In this document: in pieces, positions 48,324 to 57,736 of the stretch | Layout: each line of letters begins with the position of its first letter | Numbering within the stretch: position 1 is the stretch's first letter | From: JAPLJM01 sp963708515 | GTDB lineage: Bacteria > Desulfobacterota > Syntrophia > Syntrophales > Fen-1087 | DNA: 64,000 nt | Direction of reading: 5' to 3' | Assembly: GCA_963708515.1 (NCBI GenBank) | Contig: CAVPSX010000018.1 | Span: 252,744 to 316,743 of the forward strand | Made by a program: the position numbers and the translations under genes | Notes under the pieces: model-generated | What the model was told of the DNA's origin: nothing | What the model saw: the letters and a program-made list of their open reading frames with translations, nothing else | Database searches by the model: none

Positions 48324-49662
48324 TACCTCTCACCTCACCTGTCGATTCCTCCTCTGCAGGCCGCAAAAGACGGTGCTCCCTTAGCGCCTCGGCGGCATTT
48401 CTGATCATGGTAAATTCATAGCCGGCACGGTCGGCAATGTCCAGCAGCGAATGGCAGCCATCGGATAAGTTCAAAACCCATAACAGCGACATCTGATCGA
48501 AACCTGTTTCCCGGTCGCCGCCCATGAGGCGATAGAGCCCCCGCTTGCCAAGCTGGGGCTCGCATTTGGGATTCAGGTTCACATAGGTCCGGTTGTTTTC
48601 CAGCACCTGGAGAACGGCAAGGTATTTCCGGAAGGAGTCCGCCAGCGATTCGGGACTCACGAAGTCAAGGTCATCAGCGGAGGTATGATATTGGGGATAC
48701 TGCCCGTGCGGTGTTCTCATGAGGCAACCGACAGGCAAGTTGAAGCCGGGCGAGCAGTACTGCCTTTCATCATAGCCGTAAGGAAAAAAGTCCATGATCT
48801 CATAATCCTGCCCGGAATGCTTCAGAACATGGGCGACCGCTTTGTCGACTTCCGCATCTCCCTGCCGGCTTTTCTTGTAGGTCGTCCTGCCCCGATCACC
48901 CACACAGGCGGCCACCAGACCATGACGGATTCTGCGAGCCCCGGATTCATTGAGACAGAGCCAGGCAATGGAACCGATCGTCCCGGGAATAAAGAGAAAC
49001 CGGTAGGAATAGCGCCGGGGCCGTAAACTCAGATGCCTGGCCAGAAACGTGACCATTGCCACGCTGGAGAGGTTGTCATTGCACAGCGAGGGATGGCAGG
49101 CGTGACAGGAGATGAGAATCTCATTTTCTTCTTCCCCGGGAAGGTAATACTCCCCATAGGTCAGATGACCCGGTTCCAGAGAACTGTCGATGCACACCTC
49201 ATAACGGCCATCCTTCATTTTCAAGAGATCGTTATGGCTCAGGCAGAATCCCCAGGTTTCCTGGTAATAGGATGTACGATAAGGGATCCAGTCCGGTTGC
49301 TCCGGGAGGGTGAAAAGATGGTCTTTCAATTCCGCAAGCGAGAGGGTCGCTCTGACAGGCATGCTGTAACTGACCACATGCAGGTTCGATTTCCGGAAAT
49401 CAATAACCCGCTGGCCGGCGCTGTCCTTGACATAGGCGTCCCGGATGTTCCACTCCTTCGGCACAGCCCAGTCAAAAACGGGCGTGCCCGTCGGAACCTC
49501 ATGTATTTCGAGGGGAATATGACGGCTGACCAGGGAAAGGGTTTCGCGAATACCCGCCCCCGTAATGCTGCGGCAGAGGGGATACATCTGCTCAATGAAC
49601 GCGTGCATCGCCTGGCCCATATCCTCAAAACTGGCAGTACTTTTGTCCGGCTCGATATTCAA
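48316..49662 (-). CDS. DUF4910 aminopeptidase-like protein with C-terminal winged helix
   Basis: The protein starts at a TTG (49662) eight bases after GGAGG, and overlaps nothing upstream; the longer frame would run into the epimerase gene. It has YPLCRSITGAGIRETL near the N-terminus and an M28-peptidase-like metal site in ILISCHACHPSLCNDNLSS, with later MDFFPYGYDERQYCSPG and YHTSADDLD. The C-terminal ~80 residues resemble a winged helix (LWVLNLSDGCHSLLDIADRAG). DUF4910 genes are common in O-antigen clusters with CDP-sugar genes, but the substrate is not known; a role in sugar N-deacylation or amide hydrolysis is only a guess. Confidence 0.82.
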   Translation of the reverse strand: MNIEPDKSTASFEDMGQAMHAFIEQMYPLCRSITGAGIRETLSLVSRHIPLEIHEVPTGTPVFDWAVPKEWNIRDAYVKDSAGQRVIDFRKSNLHVVSYSMPVRATLSLAELKDHLFTLPEQPDWIPYRTSYYQETWGFCLSHNDLLKMKDGRYEVCIDSSLEPGHLTYGEYYLPGEEENEILISCHACHPSLCNDNLSSVAMVTFLARHLSLRPRRYSYRFLFIPGTIGSIAWLCLNESGARRIRHGLVAACVGDRGRTTYKKSRQGDAEVDKAVAHVLKHSGQDYEIMDFFPYGYDERQYCSPGFNLPVGCLMRTPHGQYPQYHTSADDLDFVSPESLADSFRKYLAVLQVLENNRTYVNLNPKCEPQLGKRGLYRLMGGDRETGFDQMSLLWVLNLSDGCHSLLDIADRAGYEFTMIRNAAEALREHRLLRPAEEESTGEVRGNE

Positions 49663-49681
49663 CCTATGCGCCTCCTGCAAT

Positions 49682-50215
49682 TCATCCCGTGTAATCCGGC
49701 CAGTTCTGATCACGATCCGAAATAATCGCCCGATCTCCTGCCGGCCAATGAATTCCGAAGGCCGGGTCATTCCAGCGGACGCCGCAGGCCGATTCGGGAT
49801 GATAAAACTCGGACATCTGGTAGAAGATTTCGGTGTTGTCCGCCAGAGTTTGAAAACCGTGGGCAAAACCTTTGGGAATATACAGCATCCGGCTGTTATC
49901 TTCCGTCAGTTCCACAGCGACCCATTGTTTGTATGTCGGTGACTCCTTCCGCAGATCCACGATCACATCATACAGGCCACCACGGGTGCAGCGAACCAGT
50001 TTGTCCTCGGCATGGGGCACAGCCTGATAATGCATCCCTCGCAGAGTTCCCGCATCCCGGTTGAAGGAGATATTGCACTGCACCACATCCGGGTTCAGCC
50101 CTTGAGCGTCAAACTCATGCCGACAGAAGGACCGGCCGAAAAAGCCCCGATCGTCCTCCAGGCGCTGCACTTCAATAATAAAGGCACCCCACAGATTCGT
50201 TTCACTGAATATCAT
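49682..50215 (-). CDS. dTDP-4-dehydrorhamnose 3,5-epimerase-like protein (RfbC/RmlC fold)
   Basis: This 177-residue cupin has the RmlC motifs GAFIIEVQRLEDDRGFFGRSF, the catalytic His in GTLRGMHYQ, and YIPKGFAHGFQTL. The canonical enzyme acts on the dTDP-4-keto sugar, but no dTDP-glucose genes (rmlA, B, D) are in the window. Its neighbours make CDP-4-keto-6-deoxyglucose, so it probably epimerises the CDP sugar at C-3 and/or C-5. The Tyr and His residues needed for both epimerisations could not be judged reliably. ATG at 50215. Confidence 0.82.
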   Translation of the reverse strand: MIFSETNLWGAFIIEVQRLEDDRGFFGRSFCRHEFDAQGLNPDVVQCNISFNRDAGTLRGMHYQAVPHAEDKLVRCTRGGLYDVIVDLRKESPTYKQWVAVELTEDNSRMLYIPKGFAHGFQTLADNTEIFYQMSEFYHPESACGVRWNDPAFGIHWPAGDRAIISDRDQNWPDYTG

Positions 50216-50301
50216 GATAAATGTTCCAAAACACCTTTTTTATGCCTTTTTGATGAGCTGTCATGTTCAAATCTCTCAACTCGTTTCTTTGCGGTAACAT
50301 C

Positions 50302-51326
50302 TCAGGGCACCCTGAAAATGGTTTTCCCCAGGCAGAAGGTATATTTTTCGGAGCGGCGCTTACCGTCCACCGCGGCAATCCAGCGCGCACCGCTCACCGG
50401 GAGAGCGGAGATCTGATGCATGCCCATGCCGTTCCATCCCACCCCCGAATCCTTCAGAAGGGGATTGCCTTCCAACGGACGTTCCCGGTATTCCTCCCGT
50501 GTCAGCGTCATGATCTCGAAACCCCGAACAGCCTTACCGTATTTCTCTCCATACTCCTGGGAATCCTGGGAAAAGCGGATAAGGCGGTCTCCCGTATCCA
50601 GAATGTTTCCCGCCGGTCTGGCATCGCGGCCATTGCCCCTGACAATGGGACTTTCGGGATGCTCAAGCCAGGGGCCTTCCGGCCGGTCGGCATAAAAAAG
50701 ATAGAGGTTTTGACTGTCCCGGGAGGAGCTGAACAACCATAAGAGACCCTGATGAGTCAAAACCGTCGAATCAACCAAAGCCCTGTCGGCGATGATCGGT
50801 TTTATAAACTGCCATCCATCGGGAAAATGCGTTGCCTTATAAAGACGAACACTGTTGACTTCGCCGGATTCCGGAACCAGATAATAATCATCTTTCCATT
50901 TGAAAACATTCGGATAAGACAGGTGAAACGGTTCCTCCAGGACAACGCGCTCATAACGCCAGCGGAGACCATCGGCACTGGTAGCCAGACCAATGACACC
51001 CTTGATCCACGCCCAAGAACCTCAAAGAACAGGTAAAACTTGTCTTTCTCCTGAATCAAAAAGGGGTCAGCCACAAAACGGGCAGGCGTGTCCTTTATAT
51101 CAGCAGCCGTCAGTAACGGATTGCCCTGACGTGCATGCAACTTTATGGAGCGGCCATTCACATTCAGATCATAGATGCCGATACTCCAGATCCCTTCAGC
51201 AGGTCCGGAATAACAGAGATAGGGAATATCGATATTCGTACGGTAGACAATGAAGACACCGCAGAGCACAATAGCGAACAACAGGAAAAGTGCGATAAGG
51301 ACTCTCCGAGATCGATTTTTTCTCAT
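50302..51326 (-). CDS. GINT1/GH43-like five-bladed propeller protein, membrane-anchored (one frameshift)
   Basis: The product has an N-terminal membrane helix (VLIALFLLFAIVLCGVFIVY), then ADPFLIQEKDKFYLFFEVLG. The following blades lie in another frame (LVDSTVLTHQGLLWLFSSS, GRDARPAGNIL, ISALPVSGARWIAAVDGK). The break is near 50995, in a GGG run after VLGRGSR. The fold and motifs match the N-terminal domain of the glucosamine inositolphosphorylceramide transferase (GINT1) family, also seen in bacterial polysaccharide clusters. It may be a glycosyltransferase or glycan-binding protein; the activity is not known. It sits between the epimerase and cytidylyltransferase genes. Confidence 0.72.
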
Positions 51327-51353
51327 GGCGCGGATCCTGGAATATGCCCTTCA

Positions 51354-52130
51354 TTACCAGACTTTCCAGCCGGCTTTGCCCTCGTTCCAGAGTCTTTCCA
51401 GTTTCTGCAGGTCTCTGAGCGTATCCATACAGGACCAGAAGCCGGTATGCTTGTAAACCATGAGTTGACCCTCCCTGACGATCTGTTCCAGCGGTCCGTA
51501 TTCCAGATCGCAGTCATCGGCCTCGTTCAGATAGTCAAAAATCCGCCGGTTGAAGACAAAATAGCCACCATTGATAAATCCCGGCATCTTGGGCTTTTCA
51601 AAAAATTCCTCCACGCGGTCCCCATCGATCTTCAGTTCCCCGAAATAGGAGGGGGGGCGGAACACGCCCGTCACGGTGACGAGCTTGCCGTGACGCTTGT
51701 GAAAATCAAGCAGGGCATGGATGTTTACATCGGACAGTCCGTCGCCATAGGTTGCCATGAACGTGTCGCCCTTGATGAACTTCTCGACCTTCTTCAACCT
51801 CGCCCCCTTGAGGGATTTCTCTCCGGTATCGGCCAGGGTGATCCGCCATCCCGCCTCTTCATGGTTCTGGTGGATGCAGACATTTTCCGGCTTTCCCAGC
51901 TCGATGGTCACATCATTGTTCATGAGCTCATAATGGCAGAAGTAATTCTTGATCATCTCCCCCCGGTATCCCAGGGCCAGAACAAAATCATGATGACCGA
52001 AATGAGCGTACGTCTTCATGATATGCCAGAGAATGGGCCGCTTCCCGATATTCACCATCGGCTTGGGCCGTGATTCCGTTTCCTCCCGCAGACGGGTGCC
52101 TGCGCCACCGCAAAAAATAACTATCTCCAT
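51354..52130 (-). CDS. ddhA: Glucose-1-phosphate cytidylyltransferase
   Basis: This nucleotidyltransferase makes CDP-glucose from CTP and glucose 1-phosphate. The 258-residue protein has the signature VIFCGGAGTRLREETESRPKPMV, the substrate segment NYFCHYELMNNDVTIELG, and TYGDGLSDVNI, all typical of RfbF/DdhA. Together with ddhB at 47-48 kb it supplies CDP-4-keto-6-deoxyglucose. It is separated from ddhB by three other genes, which is unusual; ddhA and ddhB are normally adjacent. Confidence 0.94.
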   Translation of the reverse strand: MEIVIFCGGAGTRLREETESRPKPMVNIGKRPILWHIMKTYAHFGHHDFVLALGYRGEMIKNYFCHYELMNNDVTIELGKPENVCIHQNHEEAGWRITLADTGEKSLKGARLKKVEKFIKGDTFMATYGDGLSDVNIHALLDFHKRHGKLVTVTGVFRPPSYFGELKIDGDRVEEFFEKPKMPGFINGGYFVFNRRIFDYLNEADDCDLEYGPLEQIVREGQLMVYKHTGFWSCMDTLRDLQKLERLWNEGKAGWKVW

Positions 52131-52267
52131 GATCCTATAATCCTCCCTTGAACATTAGAGCGTCTCCCGTAACATGACCATCTAAAAAACCGCAATCTTT
52201 TTCCCACATAGAGCTTCTCGTTCTTCATCATGAATGGCGCTCATTCCGACGAAATGAAACAGATTGC

Positions 52268-53109
52268 TCAGACATATTTAACTAATATCATAAGGTAATC
52301 ACTGAATATATACGAACATACCCGTGGGGATAATTTAAATGTTGCGGATGCAAGGAAGTTATATATCTTGTCTTTAATATTCATTTTATTCAAGTAGTAT
52401 TCTGATGACAAAAAATACTGGAATACATTCGTGTAGTAGCTTGTCAGGACAGAACCTCCACTCTTATTGATTAATATTATTAGCTTCTCCGTATTGAACG
52501 AATTGATATGTCCCCATTGCCTGATAAAGTATTCCCTTGTTTTACCGCGAAAAATAAAATCGCGTATTCTCATATAAAGATTATCTTCTAACGGCACTTT
52601 AAATATGGCATATTTACATACCCTGCATAATTCTTTTAATGCCTTTTCAGGTTCTGGTATATGTTCCAGAACATCAATCATAAGACAAATATCTACGGTT
52701 TTGTTATCAAGAGACGTTTTACAAACATCCTCATTTAATGCTTTATATACATCGGGGTTATTTGCAATTTGGACGAAAGTATTCCAGGGCTCAAATCGAG
52801 AGTTATTTTTTTCACAGCAATATTATATTTATTTACTATATATTCGGTTACGCCTCGTAAAATAATCCCGGCACCACCACCAACGTCCATTAAAACAATC
52901 TCTTCATTATTTAGTAGAGAGCCTATAAATAACTTATCGATATGTTTAATAATATTGTTAATTTTCCAGACAGAATCCTCTGAGTCAAGAGTGGGGTTAT
53001 TAGCAAGATACTCATCTGATGAATAGATATTGTCACTCTGGTAATCCAACTTGTTGCCTCGCAAAGCATACGAAAAAATGGAGCAAGCCAAATGCCTTTG
53101 TAACTTCAA
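52268..53109 (-). CDS. SAM-dependent methyltransferase (one frameshift; AT-rich)
   Basis: The SAM-binding motif is VLMDVGGGAGIILRGV and the post-I region is CLMIDVLEHIPEPEKALKEL, as in class I methyltransferases of the Methyltransf_11 group. The TTG at 53109 is the apparent start and no strong ribosome-binding site is seen. The frame breaks near 52750, between DLSPGIL and VQIANNPDVYKALNEDV. This stretch is clearly more AT-rich and has different codon use (many ATA, TTA, AAT) from its neighbours, which suggests recent acquisition. The substrate is probably a sugar or polysaccharide end, but cannot be assigned. Confidence 0.7.
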
Positions 53110-53122
53110 AGATCATTGAACA

Positions 53123-54132
53123 TCACTCGCGATCGATATATTCAAAATCCTTGATGAAGGTCTCCTGTTTGAGGATATGTTTGAAGATAAAATAGGTGAT
53201 CCGCGGTTGGGGATAACCATTTTCATGACGATGAATCGCGGGTCCATCCGGATACTGTCGTAAACCGCCCGGTCATATTTAACAAGAAAATCAACGATGC
53301 CCTGCTCCTGGGCGTTGTTTTTCGCGATGGCGGCCCGGAGGATCACCTGCACGAAATAACGCTTCAGCATCCGTCTGCGCCACAGATCGAGAACGTCTTT
53401 GGGAAAGGCCTTCTGCGAAAGGGCAAAGCGATAAGGGGAGTCGATAAACTCCACATTGGAAAGGATCTTGTCCAGGTCCTGATTCAACGTGAAGTTCATA
53501 CCGTGCCTTCTCCAGACACCGACAAACTGATTCACAAAACCAATTTTTTTGCCGATGATCAGCTTCAAAAGGCTTTCCCAATCCGTGCTGCGAATGCTCT
53601 TCTCAAAGAAGCCGATCTCCATGGCATAAGGGCGATCATGAACCACCGTCAGGGTCGGCAGCGAATAACCTTTGTAAAAATTCAGAAAGAGCCAGTTTCC
53701 GTCGATAATCTCCGGAAGATCCCTGTTTACCTTGTCTTCAATAAAGACATTGTCCTTCTCGTAAAGGGATTTTGACCTGGCGAAAACCATAGCCAGCCCC
53801 TGACGGTCGATCAGATCCATGGCTCTGCGAATATAGGCCGGATCGATGAAATAATCGTCCCCATCCAGATGGAGGGCATAGTCGCCGGTGGAATAATCAT
53901 AAAGGGCCTTCCTGAAGTTGCCGATCATTCCCAGGTTGGTTTCATTCCGGAAGTATTTCAACCGGGGATCCGACATATATCGGCCCATCACGTCCTGAAT
54001 GGGATCCGTCGAATGATTGTCGCTGACCACCACCTCCAGATTCGGATAATCCTGGGCCAGCACGGATTCCACTGCCTGACCGATATATTGGGCCTGGTTG
54101 TAGGCCGTAATCGCAACACTGACTTTTTTCAT
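53123..54132 (-). CDS. Glycosyltransferase family 2 (probable 3'-end frameshift)
   Basis: The GT-A domain has KKVSVAITAYNQAQYIGQAVESVLAQ at the start, VVVSDNHSTDPI, the DxD in ALHLDGDDYFIDPAY, and the later IGFFEKSIRSTDWESLLKL. The start is taken as the ATG at 54132 before KKVSVAITAYN. After MDPRFI the frame continues better as RHENGYPQPRITYFIFKHI to a stop at 53123, rather than into the listed ending, so a break near 53228 is likely. The sugar it transfers is unknown. It is the most upstream gene of the main minus-strand block. Confidence 0.78.
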
Positions 54133-54194
54133 GAATGGTTCTCCCGCCAAAAACGGTCTTGAGTAATTCTCCGATCCATACTATGATGTAAATT

Positions 54195-55309
54195 ATGAGC
54201 CAAGAGCCGTCCATGAAGGTTCTGATCTGCAACTTCGAATCTCTGAAAACACCCAGCGGTGTGGCTTCCTTCGCCATCAAGCTGCTGCGCCACCTGCCCT
54301 TCCTGGAGGCCCTGACCACCCGAAATGCTTTCAAAACCCCTCTCGAAGAGAGAGAAACAAATCTGGAAGCCAAGACCCGGTACAACGAAATCCTCTGGAT
54401 GAAACCTCCAGATTCACCCTGATGAATCGCAAAATCCGTGAATCGGACCTGATCCACCTGAATCCCTTCAATTTTACAGAACTGATCCTGCTTCTTCTTG
54501 CCAAAATTCATAGAAAGAAATGCATCGCCACCATGCATTCGAACATCAACTGCTCATTTCCTGACTTCCATCATCGCTCTGGAAATGGCGCGATTGATCA
54601 TCGTCTATAACGTGATGCTGCTGATGGCCGACAGAATCGTTTTTCTCTCCCGCGCCCATTATGAGAATTATCGGAAGTTCAGCCTTCTGAAAAAGTGCTT
54701 CCGAAAAAAAGCCGTCATCATTCCAAACGCGATCGAATCCGAGAGAATCCTGACGGAGAAGAAACCCGCAGCAAAAAGCCCCCTGACCTGTATCTTCGTG
54801 GGAAGATTTGAACGACGCAAGGGAATTTACGATTTACTGGCGCTGGCGGAACAGTTGCAGGAAGAAGAGATCCAATTTCTGGTTGTCGGCTTTGGCCCTT
54901 TGCAACTTCAAAAACCATTGAAAAATGTTAACGATCGTTGGAAAAGTGGAGCAATGAAAACTTATTCGATTACTATGACAAAAGCCATGTTTTTTTGATG
55001 CCCTCCTACTCGGAGGCCTTCGGCATCACCATTCTGGAGGCCATGGCTCGGGGGCTGGTCATATCGGCATCTGATATTCCGGGCATGCGGGAGAAAATCG
55101 AGACAGAAAGAAACGGCTACCTGTTTCCCCCGGGGGATATCGGGAAAATGAAGGAACAACTTTTATTTCTCAAGGACAATCCTCAAGAAATCATCAGGAT
55201 CAGCAGAAACAACCTGACAGACGTGCAGCAGTTCACCGTGGAAAAGCAGGCGAAAAAATATCTCGATGTTTATCGCGACGTGTTGAGACATGATCAAAAC
55301 AGTCTTTAA
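54195..55309 (+). CDS. GT4-family glycosyltransferase (three frameshifts)
   Basis: Parts lie in alternating frames: KVLICNFESLKTPSGVASFAIKLL (N-terminal acceptor domain), DLIHLNPFNFTELILLLLAKI, then MADRIVFLSRAHYENY with IPNAIESERIL and CIFVGRFERRKGIYDLLAL (donor domain), and FLMPSYSEAFGITILEAMARG with SASDIPGMREKIE. The last part carries the E-x7-E motif of GT4 enzymes. Breaks fall near 54420, near 54575 and near 54930. It begins 63 bases from the divergent GT2 gene. The next gene, a flippase, overlaps its end by 20 bases. Confidence 0.72.
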
Positions 55310-56556
55310 CGATCACCAAGAGACGATCCTGAATGTCTTCTGGCGGGGACTCCAACTTGTCGTCAAGGACGGCGTCAGTTTTATCATCTTCATCCTGGCC
55401 GCCAAGTTCCTGAATCCCCTATGAATTCGGCGTCTATAACTATGTCCTCGCCGTTATCTTCTTTCTGATTCTCTTCGGTGATTTCGGCATCTCCGTGGCC
55501 GCCTCAAAATATGTGGCGGAATATCAGGCCACGGACCCGGAAAAGCTAAAATACGTGCTATTCAATGCGGGACTGGTCATTCTGGTCCTGACGATCCTGG
55601 TCACGGCAGGCACGCTGCTTTTGGGTCCGTATTTTCTGAAGGATAAGTATCTTTATGTCCTCTATATTCTGCCCATGATTTTCCTGGCGCCTATGACCTC
55701 CCTTTACGATGGCATCTACCGGGGGCTCAGGAAATTCAAGCAACTGGCACTGCTCTCAACAGGCGTCAGCCTTCTTTCCCTGGGTTTTATCTATTTTCTG
55801 ATCCGGAAATACGGACTGACCGGCGCCTTGATTTCCCAGAATCTCTTTTATCTTTTTCTATTCCTGACACTGGCATTCGGCTACCGGGATTTTCTGTTCA
55901 AGGTTAATCGGGAGATTCTCAAATCGGTCGGCTTCTACGCCCTTATCATCGGCATCATCCACGTGAGCGCCTTTCTTTACACCCGGGTCGATATTCTCGT
56001 CCTGGGTTACTTCGATCTGATCGTGGAGATCGGCTATTACGAAATCGTCAACAAGGTGCTGATGCTCATGCAGCTTCCCTTCCTCGTCTATGCGCAGGTC
56101 CAGGCCCCCAATATGGTGGCGTCTTATTACCGGGAGGGAAGCCGTGCCATCCTGCTGAAAATGACTTCATACATCAAATACGCGACGGCCGTCTCCCTGC
56201 TGCTGTCCGTTTTAATGGGATTGACGGTTCCCTGGGTCCTCCAAGGTTTTCTGACGGAGTATTATCTGCCCGGCGTGATCCTGATCCTGAATATTTTCCT
56301 CTTTCTCTTCATTTTTCAGAACGTGTCGAACCTGGTGGGCAACACCTTCATCATCTCCACCGGGCATGCCAAAATCAACATGATCAACATTATCGTCTTC
56401 GGGATCCTGAACCTGATCCTGGATATCCTTTTCGTCCGCTGGTACGGATATCTGGGGATTGCCTATGCCAAGCTCCTCGTGGTGATGCTGGGAAGTCTGT
56501 CCCTGATTATCCTCTACAGGCATGCCCTGAAGAAAAAAGCTCAGGCCGGAGGCTGA
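55290..56556 (+). CDS. Wzx-like oligosaccharide flippase (one frameshift)
   Basis: This polytopic membrane protein of the MATE/oligosaccharide-flippase superfamily moves lipid-linked O-units across the inner membrane. Eleven to twelve helices are visible, for example VLAVIFFLILFGDFGISVAAS, LIIGIIHVSAFLYTRVDILVLGYF and TAVSLLLSVLMGLTVPWVL. The start is the ATG at 55290 (MIKTVFNDHQETILNVFWRG). After AAKFLNPL the frame breaks near 55422, where CCCCTATGAATTC should read on as ...YEFGVYNY. No wzy polymerase was recognised in the window. Confidence 0.8.
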
Positions 56557-57736
56557 CCCGCCCTGCGCGGGGCGCCCTCTTCGGCGGACTCCTCCGGCAG
56601 CCTCGGAAAAGAGATCCGCATACGCTTGCGCCACCCGCCTCCAGGAAAAATCATCTCATGACCCAGGAACGGCCCTTTTCCCCCATTTCGTTCGCCTGTC
56701 CGGGATCTGCCATCATTTCCCGGAGCGCCGTCCGAAGGCATCCGGCTCGCCGAGATCGAAGAGCCAGCCCGTTTCTCCGTGACGGACGACAGCGTCGTTC
56801 CCGAGCACGCGGCTGGCGATGACCGGCAGGCCGCAGGCCATGGCCTCCAGGACCACGTTGGGCATCCCCTCATAGAGGGATGGATTGACGAAACAATCGG
56901 CGCTCCGGTAAATCTCCCGGAGTCGGTCTTTGTCCACCCAGCCATGCCAGACCAGGCAATCCTCGATTCCCAGATTTATCGCATGGGTGTGCAGCTCATC
57001 ATGCTGCGGGCCGTCTCCGACGATGTGCAGGACAAAGGGGCCTGCTCCCGAACGCCTCAGGGAGGCGGCATGATCCAGGAGATAAAAGAGATTCTTCTGA
57101 ACCTGAAAGCGGCCCACGAAGAGAAACGCAAAGGCATGACGCGCCGCTTCATCGCGGTTTTCATCGGGACAGAAATAATCCGTATCCACTCCGTTGGGGA
57201 TGACCTGCACCGGGAAGGGGTCCGCCCGCTCCGACATCTCCTTCAGGCCGGGAGAATTGGCCACCACGGCGACGCTTTTCCGGAAGATGAGCCGTCTGCA
57301 GCGGCGCCAGCAGCCTGTGCAGGGAATCCAGCGCCGCTTCATTGCCGGGCACATCGCCTCCGCGCAGTGAGATGACATAGGGCACATTCCCCCGCTTCAG
57401 CCCCCAGAGGCCCAGCGGACCGCAGGGAAAGGAAAAGAAGACGATCGCCGCCTCGATCCGATGCCTCCGGATCACCGAGCCCAGCATCAGGCCGGCCGAG
57501 ACCAGAAAGGATAGCATCTCCAGGATGCCGGAGCGATCCGGACCTTTGCGGATGGCCGGACATCGCACGACCCGGACATCCCCTTCCCGGATCTCGCCTC
57601 TTAGATCACGGAACCGGGACGTCAGTACCGTCACCGCATGTCCCAGTGACGCCAGATGTCCGGCGATAGCGGCCGTGGCCGTCGCCGCGCCGCCGCCGAT
57701 GGGCGGATATTCATAGTTGATCAGCAGAATGTTCAC
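56541..57736 (-). CDS. GT4-family glycosyltransferase (at least two frameshifts)
   Basis: The N-terminal part is NILLINYEYPPIGGGAATATA with GTG at 57736, sharing one base with the upstream asnB stop. The C-terminal part, in another frame from about 57290, has VIPNGVDTDYF, LFVGRFQVQKNLFYLL, LVWHGWVDKDRLREIY, and the E-x7-E motif in SLYEGMPNVVLEAMACGLPVIAS. A second break follows LFDLGEPDAF near 56740, and the exact 3' end is unclear; it converges with the flippase gene and may overlap it by some bases. The transferred sugar is not known. Confidence 0.72.

Noticed and set aside
52190..52220. CGCAATCTTTTTCCC resembling the inner block of the palindromic repeat
   Set aside because: Too short, no terminal repeat on either side, and in an AT-rich gap where such strings are expected.
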